DNA of 64,000 bases from contig JAFLLC010000029.1 in assembly GCA_019162745.1 (NCBI GenBank), positions 62,001 to 126,000 of the forward strand, given 5' to 3'. Position 1 is the first letter of the stretch. Each line of letters starts with the position of its first letter. Below the pieces are notes generated by a model. That model made no database searches. It saw only the letters and a list, made by a program, of their open reading frames with translations, and was not told the DNA's origin. The position numbers and the translations under genes were made by a program. This stretch comes from Deltaproteobacteria bacterium (GTDB lineage Bacteria > Desulfobacterota > Desulfuromonadia > Geobacterales > Pseudopelobacteraceae). Below are positions 8,869-18,685 of the stretch, one piece after another.

Positions 8869-9704
8869 CAGCTTACCTGACCATGCTGCGGCCTACCCAG
8901 TGGCTGAAGAATTTGATGCTGTTCTTTCCTCCCTTTCTGGCCGGTCAGATGTTGTTGTCGGGAGTCTTTAGCAGAGGGGTGGTGCCATTTTGCGCCTTTT
9001 GCCTGGTCTCCAGTGCCGGATATGTCTTCAATGATCTGTTGGATCGTGACAGAGATGCACATCATCCTCGGAAGTGCTTGCGACCGATCCCTTCCGGTGC
9101 TGCCAGTTTGCTTGGCGCAAGCATACTCTCTGCCATTCTGCTGCTGAGCGGTCTGCTGCTGGCAGGTTTCATATCTTCCCGCTTTTTTTTGATGCTGGCC
9201 GGTTACGCCGCTATTACCGCCTCTTATTCCTTGCTTCTTAAAACCATACCAGTCGTTGATCTCTTCTGTATTTCTGCCGGTTTTTTGATCCGTCTTCAGG
9301 CTGGAGGTGAGTTGTTTCATGTGCCAATATCGCCGTGGCTGTTTTTAACTGTTTTTTTGTTGGCCATCTTTCTCGGTACTGGTAAACGTGTAAGTGAGTC
9401 ACACTCGTTGGGTACTATGGCCGGTGAACACCGCACAAGTCTGGCACACTATCCGCCCGGGTTTCTGGATGGCACTATGTATATGACCGGTGGGGCTGTA
9501 TTGCTTACCTATGCAATGTACACGTTGAATAGACATACGCTCATATACAGCGTTCCACTCTGTCTCTTTGGATTACTTCGTTATATGTTTCTGGTTAGCT
9601 CAGGGAAGGGTGGGGATCCGGCTGAATCACTGCTGAAGGATTTGATGCTGTTTGTTGTTGGGCTGTTGTGGGTGATGATGGTGGCCTGGAGCATCTACCC
9701 ATGA
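8865..9704 (+). CDS. UbiA-family prenyltransferase (decaprenyl-phosphate phosphoribosyltransferase-like)
   Basis: LRPTQWLKNLMLFFPP...VSSAGYVFNDLLDRDRDAHHPRKCLRPIPSG (NDxxDxxxD motif). Confidence 0.87.
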   Translation: MTAYLTMLRPTQWLKNLMLFFPPFLAGQMLLSGVFSRGVVPFCAFCLVSSAGYVFNDLLDRDRDAHHPRKCLRPIPSGAASLLGASILSAILLLSGLLLAGFISSRFFLMLAGYAAITASYSLLLKTIPVVDLFCISAGFLIRLQAGGELFHVPISPWLFLTVFLLAIFLGTGKRVSESHSLGTMAGEHRTSLAHYPPGFLDGTMYMTGGAVLLTYAMYTLNRHTLIYSVPLCLFGLLRYMFLVSSGKGGDPAESLLKDLMLFVVGLLWVMMVAWSIYP

Positions 9705-10681
9705 AACGGGTGTTTATTATTCTTGTTAACTGGAACGGCTGGCAGGATACAATTGAATGTTTGGAAAGTCTGCTGCTCCTGGAATACCCCGATTTCCGGA
9801 TTGTTATCTGTGACAATGGTTCCGGCGATGATTCTTTGCAAAAGATTATACACTGGGCGGTTCGTCACGAAATAAGTTGTACTGAGTATCAGCGTAACGA
9901 GGCTGAGGCAGGCGGTTCACCGACTGCTGACCCACTGCTTACATTGATCCGCAACGACGAGAACCTGGGTTTTGCCGGTGGCAACAATGTTGGGCTGCGT
10001 TATGCGTTGGCACGCGGTGATGCTGAATATTGCTGGTTGTTGAACAATGATACGGTAGTGGAACCGGATGCCTTGAACCACCTGGTTATCAGAATGGAGA
10101 TGCAGCCGAACATCGGGATATGCGGCTCCACAATCCGGTTGTATCATAATCACAAGCGGGTTCAGGCGCTGGGCGGAGGCCACTATTGCCGTTGGATCGG
10201 TCTTCCCTGGCACTACGGTCGTTTTACTCCGTGGAGCAAAACGATTAATCAGAGGCGGGCCGAGGCGCGGATGAACTATGTTGAGGGCGCTTCGATGCTT
10301 GTATCACGGAAGTTTCTTACTGAGGTTGGTCTGCTTTGTGAGGACTATTTTCTCTACTTTGAAGAGGCTGACTGGGCGATCCGGGCTAAAGGTCGCTTCG
10401 TGTTGGGATATGCGTCTCAGAGCATTGTGTATCATAAGGTTGGCGGCAGTATCGGCACCAGCAGTAATCCGGCTAAAATGAGTTATACCAGCGACTATTA
10501 CAATATCAGGAACCGTCTTCTGTTTACCAGACGGTTCTATCCGGCGGCATTGCCGACTGTTTGGATGGTCATTGTCGGGGCTCTTCTGTTGCGTCTTTGC
10601 CTTGGTAAATGGGATAGGGTTGCGATGATCTTCCGGCTGCTGTTTAATAGAGATGACCAGCCTCACAGCGTAAAACCATGA
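9701..10681 (+). CDS. Glycosyltransferase family 2 (rhamnosyltransferase-like)
   Basis: MKRVFIILVNWNGWQDTIECLESLL...NNDTVVEPDAL...YFLYFEEADWAIRAK. Confidence 0.9.
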   Translation: MKRVFIILVNWNGWQDTIECLESLLLLEYPDFRIVICDNGSGDDSLQKIIHWAVRHEISCTEYQRNEAEAGGSPTADPLLTLIRNDENLGFAGGNNVGLRYALARGDAEYCWLLNNDTVVEPDALNHLVIRMEMQPNIGICGSTIRLYHNHKRVQALGGGHYCRWIGLPWHYGRFTPWSKTINQRRAEARMNYVEGASMLVSRKFLTEVGLLCEDYFLYFEEADWAIRAKGRFVLGYASQSIVYHKVGGSIGTSSNPAKMSYTSDYYNIRNRLLFTRRFYPAALPTVWMVIVGALLLRLCLGKWDRVAMIFRLLFNRDDQPHSVKP

Positions 10682-11391
10682 GCGGCAACGGCAGGATATC
10701 GGTTGTCACGGTGGTCAAGAATGGCGTTTCCCATCTTGAAGAGACAATCCTGAGCGTCATTGAGATGAAGACTACCACAGATATTGACTATCTAATCATA
10801 GATGGCGGTTCAACAGATGGTACGACAGACATCATCAGAAAATACTCCGATCAAATTTCATACTGGATCAGTGAACCGGACAGCGGAATTTATGATGCGA
10901 TGAACAAAGGATGGGCAGTTGCTGCGGAAAATAGTTTTATTCTGTTTCTCGGCGCCGGTGACAGAATCATCTCGCTTCCGGATACCACGAGTTTCCATAA
11001 AAATGATGTGGTGTATGGTGACGTCTTGCTGGGTGAGAAAACAGTTTTTAAATCCAGAGCGGACTTCCACCTGAATTTTTACAATTCGCTACATCATCAG
11101 GCGCTCTTGGTGAACAAGTCGTTTTATCCTTCTCCACCTTTCAACGGTTGTTACCGGATATACGCTGACTTTGATTTTAACCAGCGACTTAAAAAACTCG
11201 GGGCAAACTTTATCTATTCACCGGGTTTTATTGGATACGCCCACCCCGGTGGTGTTAGCGACCGTGGCTGTTTTTCAGAGTCATTAACTGTAATTTCAGC
11301 TAATTATGGCTTTATGTGGGCAACAGTGGCACTGTCAGGCTATTATGCAATGAAGCTATGCCCTGTTCTGAAACGATTTCGTCCCTTTTAG
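10678..11391 (+). CDS. Glycosyltransferase family 2
   Basis: ISVVTVVKNGVSHLEETILSVIE...IDGGSTDGTTDIIRKYSDQISYWISEPDSGIYDAMNKG. Confidence 0.9.
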   Translation: MSGNGRISVVTVVKNGVSHLEETILSVIEMKTTTDIDYLIIDGGSTDGTTDIIRKYSDQISYWISEPDSGIYDAMNKGWAVAAENSFILFLGAGDRIISLPDTTSFHKNDVVYGDVLLGEKTVFKSRADFHLNFYNSLHHQALLVNKSFYPSPPFNGCYRIYADFDFNQRLKKLGANFIYSPGFIGYAHPGGVSDRGCFSESLTVISANYGFMWATVALSGYYAMKLCPVLKRFRPF

Positions 11392-11512
11392 CAAGTCAGA
11401 GAAACATGTCGTTGCTATGGATAGCATCAGACGAACTCATAAGATGTTTTTGACAATAAAACTGATATGAGTCATGATGATTCTCAATGAATCAGCGGGA
11501 GGTTAATATTAT

Positions 11513-11782
11513 ATGCGTCAGATGACTTTGAGAGATATACCTGAAGAAATAGAGATGGTTGTACGAAACGAGGCAAGCAAGAAAGGTGTTAGCCTTAACA
11601 AGGCGTTTCTTACACTGCTTCGCAAGGGCACACAGCAGGCAGTAGTTCAATCACCCGCTGTAAACAGGCAGCGTAAAAGCCGCTTTTTACGTTTTTGCGG
11701 CATCTGGTCTGAAGAAGATACTGTTGAATTTGACACGGTACTCTTGGAACAACGTAAAATAGATAACGAGGCGTGGCAATGA
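11513..11782 (+). CDS. FitA/RHH-like antitoxin
   Basis: MRQMTLRDIPEEIEMVVRNEASKKGVSLNKAFLTLLRKG; overlaps downstream PIN gene. Confidence 0.75.
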   Translation: MRQMTLRDIPEEIEMVVRNEASKKGVSLNKAFLTLLRKGTQQAVVQSPAVNRQRKSRFLRFCGIWSEEDTVEFDTVLLEQRKIDNEAWQ

Positions 11783-12171
11783 AGCGAATACTCCTTGATA
11801 CTTCGGCGTATTCGCATCTGATGCGTGGAAATAAGGATATTGCCAAATTGCTGGATGAAGCCGATGAAGTGTTTTTGCCTGCTATTGTTATTGGTGAATT
11901 GCTTGCCGGTTTTAAAAGTGGCTGCAGAGACCAACAGAATAAATCAGTTTTGCATGACTTTTTATCTGTAGAGAGTGTGGGGCTTCTTTGTATAGATGAT
12001 GAGACTGCAGAACGGTATTCAGTAATTCATGCGTACCTTAAAAAAAGTGGAACTCCCATACCCACTAACGATATATGGATCGCTGCAAGTGCCATGCAGC
12101 ATGGCTTGATATTAATTACATCGGATCAACACTTTTCAGTTTTACCTCAAATAGTATCTGAAATTATGTAA
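11773..12171 (+). CDS. PIN-domain toxin (VapC family)
   Basis: MKRILLDTSAYSHLMRGN...IVIGELLAGF...IPTNDIWIAASAMQHGLILITSDQHF. Confidence 0.87.
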   Translation: MAMKRILLDTSAYSHLMRGNKDIAKLLDEADEVFLPAIVIGELLAGFKSGCRDQQNKSVLHDFLSVESVGLLCIDDETAERYSVIHAYLKKSGTPIPTNDIWIAASAMQHGLILITSDQHFSVLPQIVSEIM

Positions 12172-12223
12172 AAATAAGGTCCTTGTATGGCAGGCAGTTC
12201 TGTAAGAGGTTCAGAAAGAGAAC

Positions 12224-13063
12224 ATGATCAGAGATGAGATGGCACAACAGGAACTGCTGATCGAGCCGAACCGTCCGGTACTCCATTACTGGCGCGATGT
12301 CTGGCGATATCGGGAGCTGTTCTGGTTTCTTGTCTGGCGGGATATTCTCGTTCGTTACAAACAAACGGTGATTGGTGTTGCCTGGAGTGTTATCAGGCCG
12401 CTCGCAACCATGCTCGCCTTTACGGTAGTTTTTGGCCTATTGGCCAAACTGCCTTCCGAAGGAGTACCTTATCCGTTGCTGGTTTTTGCGGCGATGCTAC
12501 CTTGGAATTTTTGTGCCAATGCCCTTTCTGAAAGTTCCGGCTCGCTGATCGGTAACGCCAACCTGCTTACCAAGGTTTATTTCCCCCGTATTATCATTCC
12601 TGTCAGCAGTATTATTGTCAGTTTGATAGATTTTGCCATTTCCTTGATAATCATGGCGTGTATCATGATGTGGTATGGGTATCTGCCGGACTGGCGGATT
12701 GTTACAGTGCCGATCTTTCTAATGCTGGCTTTTTTACCCGTAGCCGGCGCAGGTCTCTGGTTTTCTGCCTTAAACGTCAAGTATCGTGATTTCCGGTATG
12801 TTGTTCCCTTTATGCTCCAGTTCGGCCTGTATGTCTCCCCGGTCGGCTTTGCCAGCAGTATTGTTCCGGAAAAGTGGCGTTTGTTGTATGCACTGAATCC
12901 GATGGTAGGGGTGATTGACGGTTTCAGGTGGGCCTTATTAAACGGTAGTGTTGAACTGCACTGGCTGGGAATAGTTCTTTCAACTGTTCTGTCTCTGCTG
13001 CTGCTGGTATCCGGGCTCTGGTTTTTTAGAAGGACAGAGCGTATACTTGCAGATGTTATATAG
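12224..13063 (+). CDS. Polysaccharide ABC exporter permease (Wzm-like)
   Basis: YRELFWFLVWRDILVRYKQTVIGVAWSVIRPLATMLAFTVVFG...LNPMVGVIDGFRWALL. Confidence 0.92.
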   Translation: MIRDEMAQQELLIEPNRPVLHYWRDVWRYRELFWFLVWRDILVRYKQTVIGVAWSVIRPLATMLAFTVVFGLLAKLPSEGVPYPLLVFAAMLPWNFCANALSESSGSLIGNANLLTKVYFPRIIIPVSSIIVSLIDFAISLIIMACIMMWYGYLPDWRIVTVPIFLMLAFLPVAGAGLWFSALNVKYRDFRYVVPFMLQFGLYVSPVGFASSIVPEKWRLLYALNPMVGVIDGFRWALLNGSVELHWLGIVLSTVLSLLLLVSGLWFFRRTERILADVI

Positions 13064-13094
13064 TTTGCGTAATAATGCATGAAAAGGAGTTTAT

Positions 13095-13298
13095 ATGAAA
13101 AATACTTCTAAAATAAATAACACACCGTTGTCAGGATTGGATGAGACTGATCGAATGTTGGCAAAAATATCCAATGACTTTAAGAAAGTCTTGCGTGTAA
13201 AAGCTTTAGTTGGGAAAAAAACATTGAAGCTCGCACTGCAAAATGAAATGAACCATGTGCATGAAAACATGGAGCGACTCATACATGGAAAAGCCTAA
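13095..13298 (+). CDS. Small protein preceding zeta-like kinase; candidate antitoxin
   Basis: 67-aa ORF after an AAAGGAG RBS, overlapping the downstream start. Confidence 0.55.
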   Translation: MKNTSKINNTPLSGLDETDRMLAKISNDFKKVLRVKALVGKKTLKLALQNEMNHVHENMERLIHGKA

Positions 13299-13896
13299 GT
13301 TGCTTATTATAGCCGGGCCTAATGGTTCCGGCAAAACGACATTTACAAAATTGTTATTGGGCCACTATTGGTCTGCAGATTGTCTATTCATTAATCCTGA
13401 TGAAATTGCACAAAACGAATTTGGTGATTGGAATTCGCAAGAATCAGTAATTAAAGCGGCTAATAGGGCTAAGGAACTACGCGAGCAATGCCTGTTTGAC
13501 AAGAAAAGTATGGTTGTAGAGACCGTTCTCTCAACAGAAGAGAAAATAATATTTATTCGTAGAGCAAAAGAGGCTGGTTTTTTTGTAAGAGTCTTTTTTA
13601 TTGGTACGGACAGCCCCGAAATAAATGCTTCCCGTGTTGTACGCAGAGTTATGGAAGGTGGACACGAAGTTCCTATTAACAAAATCATTAAAAGATATTT
13701 CAGCTCAATGCAGATGTGTGTATATGCTGCTGCACTTGCCGACAGGCTGTATGTAAATGATAACTCGGTTGACGGTTTGCCACCAGAACTGATCTTTAGA
13801 ACCCGTGATGGTAGGCTCTATAAGAAGTATCCTGGGATTTCAAAGCACGATTGGGCAATAGAAATTTTCAAGCAGTTGCGTGGACGTAGGGTTTAA
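13285..13896 (+). CDS. Zeta-toxin-like P-loop kinase
   Basis: MEKPKLLIIAGPNGSGKTTFTKLLL...FINPDEIAQ...VVETVLSTEEKIIFIRRAKEAGFFVRVFFIGTDSPEINASRVVRRVMEGGHEVP. Confidence 0.83.
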   Translation: MEKPKLLIIAGPNGSGKTTFTKLLLGHYWSADCLFINPDEIAQNEFGDWNSQESVIKAANRAKELREQCLFDKKSMVVETVLSTEEKIIFIRRAKEAGFFVRVFFIGTDSPEINASRVVRRVMEGGHEVPINKIIKRYFSSMQMCVYAAALADRLYVNDNSVDGLPPELIFRTRDGRLYKKYPGISKHDWAIEIFKQLRGRRV

Positions 13897-13899
13897 TAA

Positions 13900-15168
13900 A
13901 TGTCCACCGTCATCACAGTCCAAAACCTTGGCAAAAAATACACCATCTCTCACCAACAGCGCGAGGAGTATTCTTCTCTGCGTGATGTCATCACCAACAG
14001 TGCTTTTTCATTAGGAAGAAAGTTAATTCGCCCTTTCAGAAGTTCCCTTGAACCATTGCCACTTGCCCCTGCCTCCGAAGACTTCTGGGCACTTAAAGAT
14101 GTCAACTTTGAAGTGAAACAAGGTGACCGGATCGGTATCATTGGCAGAAATGGTGCTGGAAAGTCTACGCTCCTCAAGACCCTGAGCCGAATCACTGAAC
14201 CAACAACCGGCAGCATCAGGATCAAGGGGAGAGTGGCAAGTCTGCTGGAGGTGGGCACCGGTTTTCATCCGGAATTGACCGGCCGGGAAAATATTTTTCT
14301 GAACGGTGCTATCTTGGGAATGAGGCGGGAGGAGATCAGGAGGAAGTTTGATGAGATCGTTGATTTTGCCGAGATTGAACGGTTTCTCGACACACCGGTA
14401 AAACATTATTCATCCGGCATGTACGTCCGGTTGGCTTTTGCTGTGGCGGCTCATCTGGAACCGGAGATTCTGATTGTCGATGAAGTTCTGGCGGTGGGCG
14501 ACGCACAATTTCAGAGAAAATGCCTCGGAAAAATGGAAGAGGTCGGACAGGAAGGACGCACGTTGCTTTTTGTGAGTCATCAACTTGGTGCCATACAAAA
14601 AATATGCACCCACTGTTTCCTGCTGGGAGATGGTACCGTCCAACGCTCGGGAAAAACGAGCGAGGTGGTTGAGGAATACCTGAGCGGATGCCGGCCGGGC
14701 ACGGCACTGGCTTCGGTCCGCAAAGGGACCGGCACAGTCACTTTCGCGGATTTCCATGTCGGAGAGATCGATGGTAAGTTGAAAGAGCAGTTCTTTATGG
14801 GCGATACGATCTATGTGTACTTTTCGCTGGCCGGCCGGGAATCTCTGGCCACTATTGACGTGAGTCTGGAACTGCGTGATGTTTATGGAGATTCTGTTGC
14901 ACACATATCAAACGAAGATGATGGGGCTGTTATATCCTGTAAGGGTGAAATGCGGAGTGATTTCTGTGTAGCTATCCCTGAATGTAGCCTTGCGCCAAAG
15001 AACTACTTCATTTCATTATGGGCCGGCAAGCTTGATGAAACGTATGATCACCTGATTGATTGTATTGAGATTACGGTGTTGCAAGGGGGGATACTGAGTC
15101 GGAAAAATCCGTATCCTGAACATATGAAATGCTATGTACCCTCACGGTGGTCTGAAGTTAATGGCTGA
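13900..15168 (+). CDS. Polysaccharide ABC exporter ATPase with C-terminal Wzt-type domain
   Basis: GRNGAGKSTLLKTLSRITEPTTGSI, HYSSGMYVRLAFAVAAHLEPEILIVDEVLAVGDAQFQRKCLGKM; ~170-aa C-terminal extension. Confidence 0.93.
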   Translation: MSTVITVQNLGKKYTISHQQREEYSSLRDVITNSAFSLGRKLIRPFRSSLEPLPLAPASEDFWALKDVNFEVKQGDRIGIIGRNGAGKSTLLKTLSRITEPTTGSIRIKGRVASLLEVGTGFHPELTGRENIFLNGAILGMRREEIRRKFDEIVDFAEIERFLDTPVKHYSSGMYVRLAFAVAAHLEPEILIVDEVLAVGDAQFQRKCLGKMEEVGQEGRTLLFVSHQLGAIQKICTHCFLLGDGTVQRSGKTSEVVEEYLSGCRPGTALASVRKGTGTVTFADFHVGEIDGKLKEQFFMGDTIYVYFSLAGRESLATIDVSLELRDVYGDSVAHISNEDDGAVISCKGEMRSDFCVAIPECSLAPKNYFISLWAGKLDETYDHLIDCIEITVLQGGILSRKNPYPEHMKCYVPSRWSEVNG

Positions 15169-15940
15169 CAGTACAATAAAAATATCTGCGGTGTTATGCA
15201 CGATTAACGAGGATCATTATCTTGAAGAGTGCATGCGCTCACTGGCATGGGCTGATGAAATCATTCTGTGTGATATGGGTTCTACAGACCGTACCGTTGA
15301 AATAGCTCAAAATTATGGATGTACTATTTACAAAGTAGATAGGGTGCCGTATGTCGAATTGCTGCGTAAAAAGGCAATTGGCTTTTGTAATAACGACTTG
15401 ATATGTTTTGTAGATCCTGATTTTATCCTTCCGGATGGTTTTGCCGATATTGTTCAACGGGAGTTTTTGCATTGCCAGGACATTGCCTGTCTGTACATGG
15501 CATATGTAAACCATTATAAAAATAGGCCAATTCGGCATGGTAGGTGGGGTACGGTAGGGTATTATCCAATCCTTTTTCATAAAGAAATGATAAAAATACT
15601 TCCTGTTCTGCACGGAGGATTTGAAATCACCGGTGGGATACAACGTTTTCTTCCCCAAGATATATATATTCGACATATGTGGGTACGAGATGAAGAACAC
15701 TTCTACCAAAAGCATACAAGGTACCTTTGTCACGAGGGAGAAAGAAGAGTGGCTCTTGGCTGGAAACCGTCACTCCTGAGACAGTTTAAGTCCGTGCTGA
15801 AGCTGCTTAAGGTGTATATAACTGATGGATATAGGGATGGTACCATCGGTTTTGACTTGATGAAAAAATCAATCTGGTACGAACTTATTGCTGAACAAAA
15901 GCTCAAAGAAAGCTATATAACTCACTGTAAAACCTTATGA
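15161..15940 (+). CDS. Glycosyltransferase family 2
   Basis: ISAVLCTINEDHYLEECMRSLAWADEIILCDMGSTDRTVEIA. Confidence 0.87.
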   Translation: MADSTIKISAVLCTINEDHYLEECMRSLAWADEIILCDMGSTDRTVEIAQNYGCTIYKVDRVPYVELLRKKAIGFCNNDLICFVDPDFILPDGFADIVQREFLHCQDIACLYMAYVNHYKNRPIRHGRWGTVGYYPILFHKEMIKILPVLHGGFEITGGIQRFLPQDIYIRHMWVRDEEHFYQKHTRYLCHEGERRVALGWKPSLLRQFKSVLKLLKVYITDGYRDGTIGFDLMKKSIWYELIAEQKLKESYITHCKTL

Positions 15941-16842
15941 AGATAAGCATAGTAACTCCTTCTTACAATAAAGTAAAATATATCTCTGAGACGATTAAGA
16001 GTGTTATGTCTCAAAAAGGAAATTTTTATATTGAATATATTGTTATTGATAACTGCTCAGATGATGGAACAATACCAATTCTGAAAGAATACGAAGAGCT
16101 ACTTGGCAACAACGCTTTTCCCGTCAGATGCCTGGGAGTATCCTTTCGGTGGTTGTCTGAGACCGATTCTGGGTTGTATCATGCGATTAACAAAGGTCTT
16201 TCAATGGCAACAGGTGACGTTTGTGCCTGGATCAATGCCGACGACATATATATCCCTGGCGCTTTGGCGTTGGTGGCACAAAGTTTTCTTCAGTTTCCGG
16301 ACATTGCATGGCTGAAAGGGATTACTGCATATATTGATGATTCATCACTGCCGACTTCATCAGGTTGCTGCTATCTCTATAGCCAGGCGTGGCTTCACGA
16401 TGGAACATACGGCAGAGAAGCATATTTCGTTCAGCAAGACAGTGTGTTTTGGCGTGCTGAGTTATGGCGGAAATGTGGTGTGACTCCTAGTAACATACGC
16501 TTGGCAGGTGATTACTGGCTATGGATACAATTCTCCCAATTTACCCCTCTTTATTCGATTAATCGAACCTTCAGCTGTTTTAGGAAATCCATCGGACAGC
16601 TGAGCGAGGATGTTAATTCCTATACGGAAGAATGTCGCATGATAGCGTATGGCACCATGAACTATGACCTATTTAAGCGGAAACTTTTCTTTTATATAGA
16701 AAGACTGTTTCCTGTCTGCGCAGGAAGCAACGTGCTGTACCGCCTTTTCTGGGCGCGCCGGACTCATCAGTATATTGATGCCACCGATCCACTGAAACTG
16801 GTGATGCGTACAACAAAGGGGTATTTCGTGGAAGGTGTTTGA
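15937..16842 (+). CDS. Glycosyltransferase family 2
   Basis: MKISIVTPSYNKVKYISETIKSVMSQ...VIDNCSDDGTIPI...SETDSGLYHAINKGLSMATGDVCAWINADD. Confidence 0.9.
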   Translation: MKISIVTPSYNKVKYISETIKSVMSQKGNFYIEYIVIDNCSDDGTIPILKEYEELLGNNAFPVRCLGVSFRWLSETDSGLYHAINKGLSMATGDVCAWINADDIYIPGALALVAQSFLQFPDIAWLKGITAYIDDSSLPTSSGCCYLYSQAWLHDGTYGREAYFVQQDSVFWRAELWRKCGVTPSNIRLAGDYWLWIQFSQFTPLYSINRTFSCFRKSIGQLSEDVNSYTEECRMIAYGTMNYDLFKRKLFFYIERLFPVCAGSNVLYRLFWARRTHQYIDATDPLKLVMRTTKGYFVEGV

Positions 16843-16845
16843 GCT

Positions 16846-17796
16846 ATGCCGCTTCTGTGTCCCATCTGTAGCTCAGAATATTGCCACGTCTGCTACGTTC
16901 TAAGTGACGACAGGCATGGCTACCCCGGCACATTCCCGCTGATAAGTTGTTATTCCTGTCGCCACCGTTTTCTGGAGGCTACGTTTGATCAGGCTCAGAT
17001 AGTGGAACAGTATACCTGCTATTATCCGCGCCGCAGCTTCACGCTTGAAGACTATCAGCCAAGCGTGGAGGTTCGTGGAATTGCCGCCTGGTTTAACGGT
17101 GCTTCGCGGTCAGCCTACAGCCGAGTTCCCCGGAATGTCCGGGTTCTGGATATAGGGTGCGGGTTTGGCGAAACAGTGGGTTATCACCAGGGGAGGGGAT
17201 GCGAAGCCCACGGAATGGAAGCGGATGAAAATGTCCAGCGCGTAGCAGACCGATTCGGCCTGAATATCAAAACAGGAATGTTTGATCCCGAGGCATATGA
17301 GACAGATTACTTCGACTATGTTACTCTCGATCAGGTTCTGGAACACATGACCGACCCCTGCGCGGCACTGCTCGACATTAAAAGTGTGTTGAAGCCTGGC
17401 GGACGGATTATCATAAGCGCACCCAATGTCGAAGGGTGGGGGGCGCGCCTATTTCGCAAACGCTGGATTAATTGGCATGCGCCGTATCACCTCCACCATT
17501 TTTCCCGGCGGTCGTTGCGCCTGGCAGCTGAACAGGCCGGCCTTGTCCTGGAAAGAACAGAGACAATTACCGCCTCGGAGTGGCTCCATTATCAATGGGC
17601 CCACTTGGCAACATATCCGGAGAGTGGCGTCCCGTCGGTATACTGGACGCCGTCGGCAGAGCAGAGCCATGCCATCAGAGTAGTGCTGAAAGGATTGCTG
17701 CTCCTGCGTAGAACCGGGATCAATCACCTGATAACGCGGTTCTTTGATCTGTGCGGAACTGGCGACAATTGTCTGTATTTTTTGAGAAAACCATGA
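16846..17796 (+). CDS. Class I SAM-dependent methyltransferase
   Basis: N-terminal CPICSSEYC Cys pair; RVLDIGCGFGETVGY...TLDQVLEHMTDPCAALLDIKSVLKPGGRIIISAPN. Confidence 0.9.
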   Translation: MPLLCPICSSEYCHVCYVLSDDRHGYPGTFPLISCYSCRHRFLEATFDQAQIVEQYTCYYPRRSFTLEDYQPSVEVRGIAAWFNGASRSAYSRVPRNVRVLDIGCGFGETVGYHQGRGCEAHGMEADENVQRVADRFGLNIKTGMFDPEAYETDYFDYVTLDQVLEHMTDPCAALLDIKSVLKPGGRIIISAPNVEGWGARLFRKRWINWHAPYHLHHFSRRSLRLAAEQAGLVLERTETITASEWLHYQWAHLATYPESGVPSVYWTPSAEQSHAIRVVLKGLLLLRRTGINHLITRFFDLCGTGDNCLYFLRKP

Positions 17797-18656
17797 CGGA
17801 TCAGATCTACATCCTGTTGCCGGTGCATAATCGTAAAGAAGTTACCCGGCGTTTTGTAGCGTCACTGCAACGGCAGACATATTGCAATTATAACCTTGTC
17901 CTGATCGATGACGGCTCCACCGATGGCACCGCGGAAATGGTTGCTGAGGCAATTGCCGATTGTACTGTTATCAAGGGGGAAGGTCACTGGTGGTGGGGTG
18001 GGGCCCTGCAGCAGGGATATCTCTGGTTGAAGGGAGCGGATGTTGCTTCGACGTCCCTGGTTCTGATCATGAACGATGACACCGAGTTTGCCGACGACTT
18101 TTTGGAACTGGGAGCCTCTCTTCTTGATGATCGGGAAAAGGCGCTTCTCCTCGCCCACTGTTACAGTAAGCAGAATGGTAGCCTCATTGATGCGGGGGTT
18201 CATGTGGACTGGCGACGGTTTACCTTTGCACAGGCGGAAGCACCGGAAGACATCAACTGTTTCTCAACGAGGGGACTGTTTATGCGGGCGGGGGATCTTG
18301 CGGCAATCGGCGGCTTTTATCCGTTTCTGCTGCCGCATTACGGCTCCGATTATGAATTCACAATTAGGGCAGGCCGCCGGGGGATGAGCCTCATGACTCA
18401 CCCGTCGTTATCCCTTGTCCTGGATGAAGAAACGACCGGTTATCAGTCCTTTGCTGCGGACAGCCGGAGAGAAAGCTTCCGCCGGCTCTTCTCCTGCCGG
18501 TCGGTTCATAATCCACTAGTATGGTGCAGTTTTGTCATGCTGGCCTGCCCCTGGCCATGGAAAATTGTTAATCTAGGGCGGATTGCCAGAGGGTTCATGC
18601 AGCATGTACGCGAAATTATCCGTGGAAACCCGACGTCAATTCCGGATGCGCGTTGA
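17793..18656 (+). CDS. Glycosyltransferase family 2
   Basis: MTDQIYILLPVHNRKEVTRRFVASLQRQTYCNYNLVLIDDGSTDGTAEM...LIMNDDTEF. Confidence 0.9.
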   Translation: MTDQIYILLPVHNRKEVTRRFVASLQRQTYCNYNLVLIDDGSTDGTAEMVAEAIADCTVIKGEGHWWWGGALQQGYLWLKGADVASTSLVLIMNDDTEFADDFLELGASLLDDREKALLLAHCYSKQNGSLIDAGVHVDWRRFTFAQAEAPEDINCFSTRGLFMRAGDLAAIGGFYPFLLPHYGSDYEFTIRAGRRGMSLMTHPSLSLVLDEETTGYQSFAADSRRESFRRLFSCRSVHNPLVWCSFVMLACPWPWKIVNLGRIARGFMQHVREIIRGNPTSIPDAR

Positions 18657-18685
18657 CGGGGAAAGTCGTTCCTTAGAGTGTAACT

